Shown: piece after piece, positions 1 through 7,773 of the stretch
Numbering within the stretch: the stretch's first letter is position 1
Layout: each line of letters begins with the position of its first letter
Origin: Deltaproteobacteria bacterium
GTDB lineage: Bacteria > Desulfobacterota > BSN033 > UBA1163
Assembly (NCBI GenBank): GCA_016875195.1
Contig: VGRY01000038.1
Coordinates: 1-39,332 of the forward strand
Direction of reading: 5' to 3'
Length of the DNA stretch: 39,332 nt
Notes under the pieces: model-generated
What the model saw: only the letters and a program-made list of their open reading frames with translations
Databases searched by the model: none
Told to the model about the DNA's origin: nothing
Made by a program: the position numbers and the translations under genes

Positions 1-726
1 ATTGGACCGTTTCTCCTTCTTTTTTTAGCTTTGGCAGCGTGGTCGGCCTATCTATTAATTCGTCGCCGGATAAACGGGGGGGTAACGAAACAAATAGGAT
101 TTATGTTCATTGTATCAACGGCATTTTTTGTATTTGGAACCCAGCAGACGAGGTTTTGGCTGCCTTCTCAAATGTTAGTCTGTGTTTTTGCTGCGCCTTC
201 AGTAGAGTTTCTCCTGAAATGGGCAAGCAGGAAGCAGATTGCAAAGATAGTAATATTCTTAATTCTCATTGGCTCTCTGGCATGGAATGTGTGGTTCCTC
301 GGTAAGCAATTTCTTGCGGTGGGTTACTATAAACCGGTCTTAGGCATTGAGCAGGAGAAGGATTTTCTGGTTCGAAAAGTTCCTGGGTACCCTGCGTTAG
401 AATTTATCAACCAAAACCTCCCCCAATCATCACAACTAATGTGCGTTTGGACGGGGGCATACGGTTACTATATAGACCGTAAATATTATTCAGATACTTT
501 CATAGAAGACATCACTCTAAAGGGATTCATTCATGCATCGGCTAACGGAAGAGAACTGTCTCGAAGGTTAACCAAGGCCGGATTTACTCACCTCTTTCTG
601 AACCTCGCCCTATTGGAAAAAAACATGGAGCAGAGCGAGCGAATTATTTTTGGTGAGTTTATAGAAAAAAAAACCCGCGAGCTTTTTAGCTATCAGAATT
701 ACCGAGTGTTCGAAATCCACCCTTAA
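1..726 (+). CDS. C-terminal part of a membrane glycosyltransferase (GT-C/PMT-like), truncated by window edge
   Basis: The frame is open to the first base, so the true start lies outside the window; an internal TTG at 31 is not a convincing start. The visible part has hydrophobic segments near its start and around positions 220-310, then a soluble tail of about 130 residues ending at TAA (724-726). A membrane body followed by a soluble tail fits the C-terminus of GT39/ArnT-like enzymes, which move sugars from polyprenyl-phosphate donors outside the cytoplasmic membrane. The catalytic N-terminal Asp-Glu loop is not visible. It converges on a frameshifted GT-C gene on the minus strand, and the 90-base gap between them has no clear terminator. 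The family assignment rests on topology and neighbours. Confidence 0.6.
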   Translation: MGPFLLLFLALAAWSAYLLIRRRINGGVTKQIGFMFIVSTAFFVFGTQQTRFWLPSQMLVCVFAAPSVEFLLKWASRKQIAKIVIFLILIGSLAWNVWFLGKQFLAVGYYKPVLGIEQEKDFLVRKVPGYPALEFINQNLPQSSQLMCVWTGAYGYYIDRKYYSDTFIEDITLKGFIHASANGRELSRRLTKAGFTHLFLNLALLEKNMEQSERIIFGEFIEKKTRELFSYQNYRVFEIHP

Positions 727-816
727 TTTTTGTAGGGAAGGTTTTTAGGCCTGCTAACTGCTTGACCTGTACAAATTTGATTGCACACCTCTGAAACACT
801 TAACGCAAGTCAAGAT

Positions 817-2363
817 TTATTCAATGGGCATATCAATTCCCTTTTCTCCTGGCGATTTAGGGTCCCAGAGGAAGAGATAAATAGAAGCATCTGTAGGAAA
901 TCTGTTAAAATTGAGGAAACTCCCATCAAAATAGCCCTTAAGGACGGCAGGAGAATTTCCTTTGAGTTTTTGAGCCGTCCTCTTTCCCCCGACAATCCAT
1001 AATCGATTTCCATCTGCAACATACCTTGAGCAGCAGTCTTGGCTGAAAAAAATTGTATAAAGACCGGCTTGATAAGGAAAGATAGTTCGATATTCGATCT
1101 CACTTTCCGAAACGTTATAATAGGGAATTTGATAATGCCTTCTCTCTGGGATGACACCAAAATAATGGAGTATCCCCGGAGTGTGGATTAGATTCACATC
1201 GAATATTTTATCCCCTTCATTCAAGTGTCCCTTTAAATAATTGACTAATCCTCTAATATCTTGTTTTTCTGAACGATAATAGAGGGGAAGGATGATAAAA
1301 TTGGAAGCGATAAAAAGGACGATAAAAACAATCTTTAATCGGAAAAATCGCTTAGGGGGGGGATCGCCACTTCAAAGGATTGGATAGACAAATACAATGC
1401 AATCAGTAAGAAGGGAAGGAAGGCGATGAAATACCTGGAGGAAATGAAATGAGTGATATTGAAAGCTTTGCAATAAAAATAGAGTCCAATGATGGGGAAG
1501 AGGAAAGCAGCAATAAGAATAAAGGCATTTCTTTTGTTCGAGTGAAATAAAGGAAAAAAAAGGAAAAGCAAAATGGTAGTAGTTGTCAGGGGGAGATAAG
1601 GAGTCCAGTCGTGGAATATCCCATACAGCATATTCCAGAAAAAAATAACCTCTTTGGATTGGTGAGGAATCATGAAAGATTGTCCATTGTAATTCAATCC
1701 CAGGAATATCAACCATGGAAGGCAAAAGAGGAGGATGAGGCCATTGAAAATAAGGATAGAAATATAGCGGGGAAATTTCTGGTTATCTTCGGTTTGGTAA
1801 AACCATACAATTTGAGACAGGGCGATAAAAGGAATCGAACTGTAACTCGTGTGGAATAGAAGTGCATAAAAGGCACTTGCTCCTATGAGAAGCCAACTCC
1901 TCGAAGTTCGAAGATATCTCATTAAACAGGTAAGTCCTGCCATTCCGAAAAATAGCAGGAAGGCATAAGAACGTCCCTCCTGGGAAAGGTTGATATGGTA
2001 TGTCATGAAGGTCAGAGAGATGGCACAGGGTAGGGCTATGGCAGAAGAGAATTGTCTTGCAAGAAAATAAATCATCGGAATCGAGAGGGTTCCGAAGATC
2101 AAAGGAATGATGCGTAGGTCTCTTTCGGGTTTGTTAAAAGGGTAAAATTGATGGGTGAGAATAAAGAAGAGTGGGGGGTGTAAGAAGGTGGGGTTTTCCT
2201 TATAAAATTCTAATTGTTTTTTCAATCCATCCTGTGAATCATTAAATGTATAAATTTCATCCAACCAGAGGGATTTTTGGTCGAAGGTATAGAAGCGTAA
2301 GGCAAAACCGATGAGGAGACATAGCATGAGTATAAATATTTCTTTTCGTTTTATGTTATTCAT
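817..2363 (-). pseudogene. GT39-type membrane glycosyltransferase broken by a -1 frameshift in a G8 tract
   Basis: Two minus-strand frames together match the intact neighbour (2450-3997) end to end. The N-terminal frame carries SLWLDEIYTF (the GT-C Asp-Glu loop) and HPPLFF. It then runs through eight C (plus strand G, 1355-1362) into the stop SDFSD*. Adding one C restores a reading through PLYYRSEKQD to the C-terminal FDGSFLNFNRF and WDPKSP. The restored gene would be 515 codons, exactly the length of the neighbour, so this one base is the only lesion. I place the start at ATG 2363 (MNNIKRKE, as in the paralogue); an upstream in-frame ATG at 2453 overlaps the preceding gene. It could be decay, an assembly homopolymer error, or a phase-variable OFF state. 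Confidence 0.85.
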
Positions 2364-2449
2364 AACGGAGAGAATTAAATTGCCAATGGACATACCGTTT
2401 AATGAAACAGAAAATCTGACTTTAATAAGAAAACCGATCGCATAATATT

Positions 2450-3997
2450 TCAATGAATGGGCATGTTGATTCCTTTCTCATTGGGTGATTTAGGATCCCA
2501 AAGAAAAAGATAAATAGAAGCATCTGTAGGAAATCTATTAAAATTGAGGAAACTCCCATCAAAATAGCCCTTCAAGATAAAAAAAGGGTTCTTACTAATT
2601 TCTTTAGCCATCGTTTTATTTAGAACAATCCATAGCCGGTCTCTATCCGTGATATAATTATGCCAGTAAGTCTTTGAATGAGAAATCATGATTTTATTGT
2701 TTTGTATTATCAAGGGGACGATATATTCCGTTTCTTCTTCAGATACCTTCCTGGAGGGAAGCAAGTAAAGCCTGCCCTCAGGGTATATCCCAAAATAAAA
2801 AAGCATACTTGGAATATATAACTCCGTCCCGACGATGATTTTATCCCCATCGTGGAGTTGAGTTTTTAAATAATTTGTCAGGCCTCTAAAGTCCTGCTTC
2901 TCTGAACGGTAATAGAGAGGAAGGATGAAAAGGTTGGATGCAATAAAAAGAATAATAAAGATGAATCGCAAGCGTATGAATTTATTCAGCCTTTTCAACT
3001 TATCTTCGGTAGCATTGAGTGCCAGGTATAAAGTAATGAAAAACATAGGTAAAAGATTAATGAAGTACCTTGAAGTAATGAAATGAGTAATATGGAATAA
3101 TTTACAGTAGATATAAACCCCTCCGACCGGTAGGACAAAGATGCTTATGAGAACCAAGGCATTCTTGCGAAATTTCGAAAAGACAGGATAAAGGATTAGG
3201 AGGGCTATAGAAGCAATCATAAGAGGAATATGAGGAACCCAATCATGTAGTATTCCGTAGAAGATGCTCCATAATGGGTCAGGGGCTGAACGGTAACGAT
3301 ACCCAATGATTAGTTGGCCCTTGTAATTTGTGGCAATGAAAAGGATCCAGGGAAGACAGAAGAAAAGGATGAGACTACTGAAAATTAAAAAAGAAGAGAA
3401 GGTGGGTTTTTTAGTATTTCCGTCAAGCCGGTAGAACCAGAGCAATTGGGACAGGATAATAAACGGAATGGAGCTATAGCTCGTATGAAATAAAAGAGCG
3501 AAAGAAAGTGCGGCCGGAATCAAGAACCACCTTTTTAATGTTTGGAGATGCTTCATAAAAAAGTAGAGCCCCGCCATGCCAAGGAGCATAAGCAGTGCAT
3601 ACGATCGCCCTTCCTGGGAAAGGCTGACGTGATAGGCCATAAAGGCCAAAGAGATTGAAGAGGGGAGGGCAATCATTGGGGAAAATAATCTTGCAAGGAG
3701 GTAGATCATGGGGATGGAGAGAGCCCCAAAGACCAGGGGGATAATACGGAGGTCTCTTTCTGGTTTTGTAAATGGGTAAAATAAATGGGTAAGAATAAAA
3801 AAAAGAGGAGCCTGGATATTATAGGGCTTCTCCTTATAATATTTTAGTTGGTCTTCGAGGCCATACTTCGCATCATTAAACGTATAGATTTCGTCAAGCC
3901 AGAGGGATTTCTGGTCGAAGGTGTAGAATCTGAGGGCAAAACCGATGAGAAGACAGAAGAAAACAATAAGTATCTCTTTTTTTAAGGGGTTATTCAT
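2450..3997 (-). CDS. GT39/ArnT-like membrane glycosyltransferase, 515 aa
   Basis: An integral membrane enzyme of the GT-C fold. Known relatives transfer a sugar from a polyprenyl-phosphate carrier to lipid or protein on the outer face of the inner membrane. An N-terminal hydrophobic helix is followed by FDQKSLWLDEIYTF with the acidic pair expected to bind the donor phosphate. Several more hydrophobic segments follow, then a soluble tail of about 150 residues from PLYYRSEKQD onward. The usual HPP motif is QAPLFF here, whereas the broken copy next door keeps HPPLFF. I chose ATG 3997 (MNNPLKK) because AAGG lies 9 bases upstream and it leaves a 10-base gap to the methyltransferase; ATG 4045 would overlap that gene. 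It is the upstream member of a tandem duplication. Confidence 0.85.
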   Translation of the reverse strand: MNNPLKKEILIVFFCLLIGFALRFYTFDQKSLWLDEIYTFNDAKYGLEDQLKYYKEKPYNIQAPLFFILTHLFYPFTKPERDLRIIPLVFGALSIPMIYLLARLFSPMIALPSSISLAFMAYHVSLSQEGRSYALLMLLGMAGLYFFMKHLQTLKRWFLIPAALSFALLFHTSYSSIPFIILSQLLWFYRLDGNTKKPTFSSFLIFSSLILFFCLPWILFIATNYKGQLIIGYRYRSAPDPLWSIFYGILHDWVPHIPLMIASIALLILYPVFSKFRKNALVLISIFVLPVGGVYIYCKLFHITHFITSRYFINLLPMFFITLYLALNATEDKLKRLNKFIRLRFIFIILFIASNLFILPLYYRSEKQDFRGLTNYLKTQLHDGDKIIVGTELYIPSMLFYFGIYPEGRLYLLPSRKVSEEETEYIVPLIIQNNKIMISHSKTYWHNYITDRDRLWIVLNKTMAKEISKNPFFILKGYFDGSFLNFNRFPTDASIYLFLWDPKSPNEKGINMPIH

Positions 3998-4007
3998 CGC
4001 GTAGACC

Positions 4008-4751
4008 TTAATCTTTTCTTCCCACACATAAGATAGAAACTCCAAAGGGGAATGAAATATATTTCAAGAAGTAAGGCTCAAGCGAAAATATTGCTTTTAG
4101 GATAAAGTTGATTAAAGGATGATTGATCTTATTTTCTGATTCAATCTTCAATCCAAAAAGATTGATCATTCGTCTCATAAGAAAAATGGGGAAAAAGAGA
4201 AAAAAATTGAAATAAGATGACCTTATAATATTGAATCCTTCATGCCTTAATTTTTCCGTGATATCCATCATCAAATATCTTCGTTTATGTCCTGTAACCT
4301 TATCTTGAATTCCCCGGAGAAAACCGAAAGCCGGAACGGTTAAAATTAGTTTCCCTCCTTTTTTTAATACCCGATAAAGTTCACTTATTCCGTTAACATC
4401 ATTGTCAAGATGTTCAAGAACATCCATTGCAACAATTAGGCTAATCGAGTTTGATCGAAGGGGTAATTTATTCAAATTTCCATTTATTAAGGGCAATTCT
4501 AATCTTTTTTTGACAAGGGTAAGGGCATAGAGTGAATGGTCCAAGCCGATTGAATGAATCCCTTTTGAACTTAATACGTTGAGGTTTGATCCTACACCAC
4601 AACCAATATCAATCGCCCATTCTTTTTTTGAAATATTAATGGAAGTTAAGAGATCTCCGATAATCTTTCTTCTAACAGAAAACCACCAGTGGTATTTTTC
4701 AACCTGCCATTCGATGTCGTAATTCGTCCCTCTGAGTTTGAAGTCAGTCAT
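4008..4751 (-). CDS. Class I SAM-dependent methyltransferase
   Basis: A Rossmann-fold methyltransferase of the Methyltransf_11 type. Motif I is AIDIGCGVGSNL, followed by an acidic residue at the end of strand 2 (GLDHS), then VAMDVLEHLDND (motif IV region) and VLKKGGKLILTVPA (post-motif strand). The N-terminus has WQVEKYHWWF, common in methyltransferases of glycan and O-antigen clusters. The C-terminal 60 residues are hydrophobic and basic (FFLFFPIFLMRR), suggesting membrane association and perhaps a lipid-linked substrate. ATG 4751 (MTDFK) is preferred; a TTG at 4784 would add 11 residues and neither has a clear ribosome binding site. It lies 10 bases upstream of the intact GT39 gene, so they are probably one minus-strand operon. 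The substrate is unknown. Confidence 0.82.
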   Translation of the reverse strand: MTDFKLRGTNYDIEWQVEKYHWWFSVRRKIIGDLLTSINISKKEWAIDIGCGVGSNLNVLSSKGIHSIGLDHSLYALTLVKKRLELPLINGNLNKLPLRSNSISLIVAMDVLEHLDNDVNGISELYRVLKKGGKLILTVPAFGFLRGIQDKVTGHKRRYLMMDITEKLRHEGFNIIRSSYFNFFLFFPIFLMRRMINLFGLKIESENKINHPLINFILKAIFSLEPYFLKYISFPFGVSILCVGRKD

Positions 4752-4792
4752 GAATTTATGGATTGTAAATTGTGAGATTATCAATTAAAATT

Positions 4793-4897
4793 GTTCACCC
4801 CGTTAGAAATAATGCCCTGCTGTTCTGGAGCGGGGTTAGGTTTTTGAATAATTCCAGCGGGGCTTAATGCCCCGATAGAATTTCTAACAGGGTAAAC
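4793..4897. repeat. Inverted-repeat element in a divergent intergenic region
   Basis: The 18-base arms 4793-4810 and 4880-4897 are inverted copies with 16 of 18 matches, and both mismatches would be G-U pairs in RNA. The interior also holds CCCCGCT/AGCGGGG-like segments. The element fills most of the gap between the divergent starts at 4751 and 4979. It could be a short non-autonomous repeat or a long hairpin in the leader; no target-site duplication is evident. Confidence 0.6.
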
Positions 4898-4978
4898 ATT
4901 ATTTCACAAACTTGCTTTGAATGCAAATATCAATCCGACTTCTTATTTAAACTTCTTTATAGAAATAGGATTATTGGT

Positions 4979-5773
4979 ATGCCTGATAAAGATAGAACTA
5001 TAAAAGATTTTGGAAAACAATGGCTTCGATACTCTGACAATGAGGGGTATTATGGGTCCTTTGAATTGTTTTCAGATATGCTATTCCCATTTCTAAAACT
5101 AGAGGATTTGAAGAATTGTAAGGTGGCAGAGATTGGAAGTGGAGCGGGAAGGATTGTCAATATGTTGCTTGAGTCCGGTGTTCAACATGTTGTCGCTGTT
5201 GAGCCATCTGATGCATTTGCGGTTTTGACCCGTAATATTAGAAATTCCGAAAAGGTTACCTGCCTTAAAACGACTGGGGATCAATTATCCCCCTACGAAG
5301 ATCTGGATTATGTTTTTTCTATAGGCGTTTTACACCACATTCCCGATCCCAAGCCAGTCGTCGAAGCGGCGCTTAAGGCATTGCGGCCAGGAGGTCATTT
5401 TTTCGTGTGGTTATATGGAAAGGAAGGAAATGAATCCTATCTCGCGCTGATAAAGCCACTGAGAGTCCTGACAAAGAAATTGCCCCATCCGGCTCTTGCA
5501 TCACTTGTTTGGCTTATTCACCACCCCCTTAATCTTTATATTCGTCTCTGTCACAGATTTCCATTACCTCTAAAAAGGTATCTTTTATCTGTCTTCGGAA
5601 AAATGCCTCCGGAGAAACGCCGGCTCATTATTTACGACCAACTCAACCCTGATTATGCAAAATATTACACAAGGCAAGAAGCCATAAAACTATTAGAAGA
5701 CGGAGGCTTTGTGAATGTCAGAGCCCAACACCGACACGGATATAGCTGGACAGTAATTGGAACCAAGCCCTGA
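4979..5773 (+). CDS. Class I SAM-dependent methyltransferase
   Basis: A Rossmann-fold methyltransferase of 264 residues. Motif I is VAEIGSGAGRIV, followed by VAVEPSDAF (acidic strand-2 end), then FSIGVLHHIPDPKPVV and ALRPGGHFFVWLYG. The HHIPDP and WLYGKEG pattern is typical of methyltransferases found with O-antigen and sugar genes. The C-terminal part (RYLLSVFGKMPPEKRR, YYTRQEAIKLLEDGGF) forms the usual substrate cap. The start is ATG 4979 with AGGA about 10 bases upstream. It stands alone between the inverted-repeat element and the long pilin promoter region. The substrate is unknown; surface glycan is suggested only by the neighbourhood. Confidence 0.82.
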   Translation: MPDKDRTIKDFGKQWLRYSDNEGYYGSFELFSDMLFPFLKLEDLKNCKVAEIGSGAGRIVNMLLESGVQHVVAVEPSDAFAVLTRNIRNSEKVTCLKTTGDQLSPYEDLDYVFSIGVLHHIPDPKPVVEAALKALRPGGHFFVWLYGKEGNESYLALIKPLRVLTKKLPHPALASLVWLIHHPLNLYIRLCHRFPLPLKRYLLSVFGKMPPEKRRLIIYDQLNPDYAKYYTRQEAIKLLEDGGFVNVRAQHRHGYSWTVIGTKP

Positions 5774-5967
5774 ATTTTTCCTACCCATATATTTCCTATT
5801 TTTTACGAACAAAATTTGTCACTCTCTGGACAAAAAGTGAGAGTTCTGGTCCAAAAGCAAAGAAAATATATTGAATGAAATGGAGTGTATTGAGCACAAA
5901 AAATAAAAAACATAATAAATTTAATCTGTTAACTTAGTAATTATTTTTTAGCCCATTCATTTCTTGT
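5774..5967. other. Upstream region of the pilin promoter
   Basis: An AT-rich, non-coding stretch. Short inverted hexamers ACTCTC (5821-5826) and GAGAGT (5839-5844) lie about 125 bases upstream of the sigma54 promoter, where an enhancer for an NtrC-type activator would be expected. Two related motifs, TGGACAAAA and TGGTCCAAAA, lie in the same stretch. The role as activator sites is inference. Confidence 0.35.
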
Positions 5968-5986
5968 TTGGCATAAATTATGCTTT
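5968..5986 (+). promoter_or_regulatory. Sigma54 (-24/-12) promoter of the pilin operon
   Basis: TTGGCATAAATTATGCTTT carries the GG (5970-5971) and GC (5982-5983) dinucleotides separated by exactly 10 bases and keeps TTGGCA at -24. It agrees with the sigma54 consensus TGGCAC-N5-TTGCW. Major pilin genes in proteobacteria are known to use such promoters under PilR control, and a PilR-like regulator is encoded at 29265-30638. Confidence 0.8.
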
Positions 5987-5997
5987 AATAAATCCAA

Positions 5998-6133
5998 AAA
6001 TCGGTAAAAGGAGGTGATTTAAAAGCGGGAAGGTTTTAAAGATGGTTTTATGACGATTAGCGTAACCCTAAGACCAAAGGGGTTTCGTCACCGTCGAAAT
6101 TAAACAGAAAACATTCAAAAAAGGAGGTTCATT
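5998..6133 (+). promoter_or_regulatory. Long structured 5' leader of the pilin mRNA
   Basis: About 135 transcribed bases precede the first pilin. The leader has an isolated, perfect anti-16S match AAGGAGGTGAT (6008-6018) with no start codon at normal distance. It also has a nested hairpin: GACGA (6052-6056) can pair with TCGTC near 6085-6089, and AACCC with GGGTT lies inside it. The very short frames ATG GTT TTA TGA and a 17-codon frame at 6050-6103 lie within. A second good ribosome binding site, AAGGAGG (6121-6127), serves the pilin. I see no GEMM-type riboswitch core. Confidence 0.45.
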
Positions 6134-6565
6134 ATGTTAAGGAGACAGAAAGGTTTTACATTGATTGAGTTGTTGATCGTTATTGCCATTATCGGAATCT
6201 TGGCTGCCATCGCCATACCGATGTATAAAGCACAGACGATCAAAGCAAAAATGACAGAAGTTACCAACACCATGAGTAATGTGGCCAGCGCTGTGGCAGC
6301 ATACATGCAGGAAACAGGTGGTTGGCCTTCAGCTCCGACAAAAGCAGAGATCCTAACGAGTTTAGGAGTTGCTACGACACAAGTGGGAAGGATTTCGGTT
6401 ATGAACGTTACTACTGGAGTCATAACTGCTACGGTATCTAATGTTGATTCAACTGTTGACAATCGCCAATTAGTTATGACCCCTACCTCTGCTACTGATG
6501 GGTCGATCACATGGAATTGGAGCGGTGCTAATGCAATGCCACCGGCTTATGTTCCAAAACGATAA
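6134..6565 (+). CDS. pilA: Type IV major pilin (prepilin)
   Basis: A type IVa prepilin. The short basic leader MLRRQKG is cut by prepilin peptidase before FTLIELLIVIAIIG. Glu at mature position 5 and the long hydrophobic helix are intact. The mature protein of about 136 residues has a helix spine and then a beta-rich head containing TPTSATDGSITWNW, close to the C-terminus. It has no cysteines, so the usual C-terminal disulfide loop is absent. Translation should be strong (AAGGAGG about 6 bases before ATG) and transcription is from the sigma54 promoter at 5968. It is the first of three consecutive pilin genes, and the next gene is a clear paralogue. It is the best candidate for the major subunit. 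Confidence 0.9.
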   Translation: MLRRQKGFTLIELLIVIAIIGILAAIAIPMYKAQTIKAKMTEVTNTMSNVASAVAAYMQETGGWPSAPTKAEILTSLGVATTQVGRISVMNVTTGVITATVSNVDSTVDNRQLVMTPTSATDGSITWNWSGANAMPPAYVPKR

Positions 6566-6596
6566 TTTAAAAGTATTAACGGTTTAGAGTGCTCTG

Positions 6597-6620
6597 GGGG
6601 CCTGGATCATTCCAGGCTCC
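6597..6620 (+). terminator. GC-rich hairpin between the first two pilin genes
   Basis: The segment folds into a 10-pair stem (GGGGCCTGGA with TCCAGGCTCC, one G-U pair) around a TCAT loop, 32 bases after the pilin stop. No clean T-run follows, so it may only reduce transcription or protect the 3' end of the first pilin message. This would give far more of the first subunit than of the two downstream pilins. Confidence 0.6.
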
Positions 6621-6687
6621 GGGGTACCAATATTTTCGTAGGCAATCATGAAGGTGAAATCTTTATTTCGAGTCAACAGTGGCCTTA

Positions 6688-7119
6688 ATGAAGCACCTAA
6701 ATACAGGATTTACTCTGATAGAGTTATTAATAGTTATTGCCATTATTGGAATTTTAGCGGCAGTGGCAGTCCCTTTTTACGAAGGTTTTAAAATAAAAGC
6801 AAAACTGGCTGAAGTTGAGAATGCGATGTCAACCGTTGCCAGTTCAATTTCGTCATTCTATCAAGAGAATAATACTTGGCCCAATTGCCTAACGGTTGAT
6901 GAAGTAAGAAACAGTTTGGGTGTTTCATTGGCCAGTATTACAAGGATATCAGGAATTTCAGTTGTCAATGGTGGGATATCTGTTACAATACAAGAAATTG
7001 CTCCAATGGTTAATGGGAAATCATTGACATTAACACCGAATTCTGGAAGCGACGGTTCATTGAATTGGACATGGGGATGGTCTCTGGACTTCCCACCCCA
7101 TTTGAGGCCTAAATCATGA
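6688..7119 (+). CDS. Second type IV pilin, paralogue of the first
   Basis: A type IVa prepilin with leader MKHLNTG before FTLIELLIVIAIIG, followed by a helix and a head ending in LTLTPNSGSDGSLNWTW, a pattern shared with the first pilin. The two are therefore a tandem duplication. One cysteine is present (NTWPNCLT). The start is ATG 6688; an in-frame GTG at 6679 is possible and an in-frame stop at 6655 excludes anything longer. No ribosome binding site is visible before either start, in sharp contrast to the first pilin. It is probably made at low level, as a minor or alternative subunit. Its stop overlaps the next start (ATGA). Confidence 0.85.
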   Translation: MKHLNTGFTLIELLIVIAIIGILAAVAVPFYEGFKIKAKLAEVENAMSTVASSISSFYQENNTWPNCLTVDEVRNSLGVSLASITRISGISVVNGGISVTIQEIAPMVNGKSLTLTPNSGSDGSLNWTWGWSLDFPPHLRPKS

Positions 7120-7523
7120 TAATAAATATTAATTGGGGATCAAAAAAAGGAATAACTCTAATTGAATTATTGATTGTCATCGTGATTGTGGGCATTCTTG
7201 CCGCTATAGCTATTCCTTCTTACACCAATTACATGGTGAGGGCGAGACGAGCAGATGCCAAAACTGCTTTAGAACAGTTTAGAGCCGCCCAGGAGATGCG
7301 GAGGGCTGAGAGAGGAAGTTATGCAACCGACGTAGCAGAGCTCCGGAACACTTGGGGAGTGCCGGCAGTGGCTGGAGACTATAATGTGAATTTCGTTGGT
7401 GTTTCAAATGCAAATACTTTTACGGCAGAAGCACAACCCTGGAGTCCACGACAAGCAGGAGATGGAAGTTTATTTATAAATTATCGAGGGAATAAAACAC
7501 CGGCCGATAAATGGGCCAAGTAA
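7116..7523 (+). CDS. Third type IV pilin, PilE-like minor pilin
   Basis: A prepilin with leader MIININWGSKKG cut before ITLIELLIVIVIVG, keeping Glu5. The body (SYTNYMVRARRADAKTAL, FRAAQEMRRAERGSYA) is of the PilE/COG4968 type: minor pilins that prime or decorate the fibre. It differs from the two upstream pilins and is not a recent copy. The start overlaps the preceding stop in ATGA, so translation is coupled. The operon ends here, followed by repeat DNA and a strong terminator at 7641. Confidence 0.85.
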   Translation: MIININWGSKKGITLIELLIVIVIVGILAAIAIPSYTNYMVRARRADAKTALEQFRAAQEMRRAERGSYATDVAELRNTWGVPAVAGDYNVNFVGVSNANTFTAEAQPWSPRQAGDGSLFINYRGNKTPADKWAK

Positions 7524-7535
7524 GGGGAAGGAATA

Positions 7536-7605
7536 TTGGAATGCTGGAATGATGGAAAATAAGAAGCCGGATTAATGGAATGGTGGAATGTTGGAATAAT
7601 GAGGT
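7536..7605. repeat. Degenerate GGAAT-type tandem repeat
   Basis: Units of the form TGGAATGNTGGAAT recur four to five times with small changes. A related copy lies at 8550-8570 (same orientation) and an inverted one at 13418-13440. These are the outer members of the repeat-rich accessory stretch. Nothing coding is seen. Confidence 0.6.
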
Positions 7606-7640
7606 AAAAAGAAAAAACAATTTTAATCGGGGATAATCGA

Positions 7641-7671
7641 AGCAAGACAATGATTTGTCTTGCTTTTTTTA
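7641..7671 (+). terminator. Rho-independent terminator of the pilin operon
   Basis: A perfect 10-pair stem AGCAAGACAA/TTGTCTTGCT with a TGAT loop is followed directly by a run of six T. It is the clearest intrinsic terminator in the window and closes the three-pilin operon. Confidence 0.9.
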
Positions 7672-7672
7672 T

Positions 7673-7765
7673 AAGGAAGCCAGGAAGGCAGGAAATAATA
7701 AGTCATTCGTTCCGCTACCATATAATGTTGACGACCCTTTATTCCTGAATTCTTGCATTCCTTAT
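7673..7765. repeat. Gene-free copy of the CCAGGAA/TTCCTGG repeat
   Basis: The left arm 7673-7693 (AAGGAAGCCAGGAAGGCAGG start) is nearly the same as the arm flanking the GxxExxY gene (10514-10534). An inverted, more degenerate partner (TTCCTGAATTCTTGCATTCC) lies at 7742-7761. The interior has no gene. It directly precedes the toxin-antitoxin promoter. Confidence 0.65.
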
Positions 7766-7773
7766 TCAGACTC

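Noticed and set aside
810..1160. Overlapping minus-strand frame of 116 codons
   Set aside because: It is a shadow of the frameshifted GT39 C-terminal frame, whose homology to the intact paralogue is unambiguous.
4008..4784. TTG start at 4784 for the methyltransferase
   Set aside because: No ribosome binding site, and the 11 extra residues are not expected; ATG 4751 is preferred, though not proven.
5998..6110. GEMM-type cyclic dinucleotide riboswitch in the pilin leader
   Set aside because: Spacing and some helices are suggestive, but the conserved ACGCAAAGCC core and tetraloop receptor are not found. A covariance-model search would decide.
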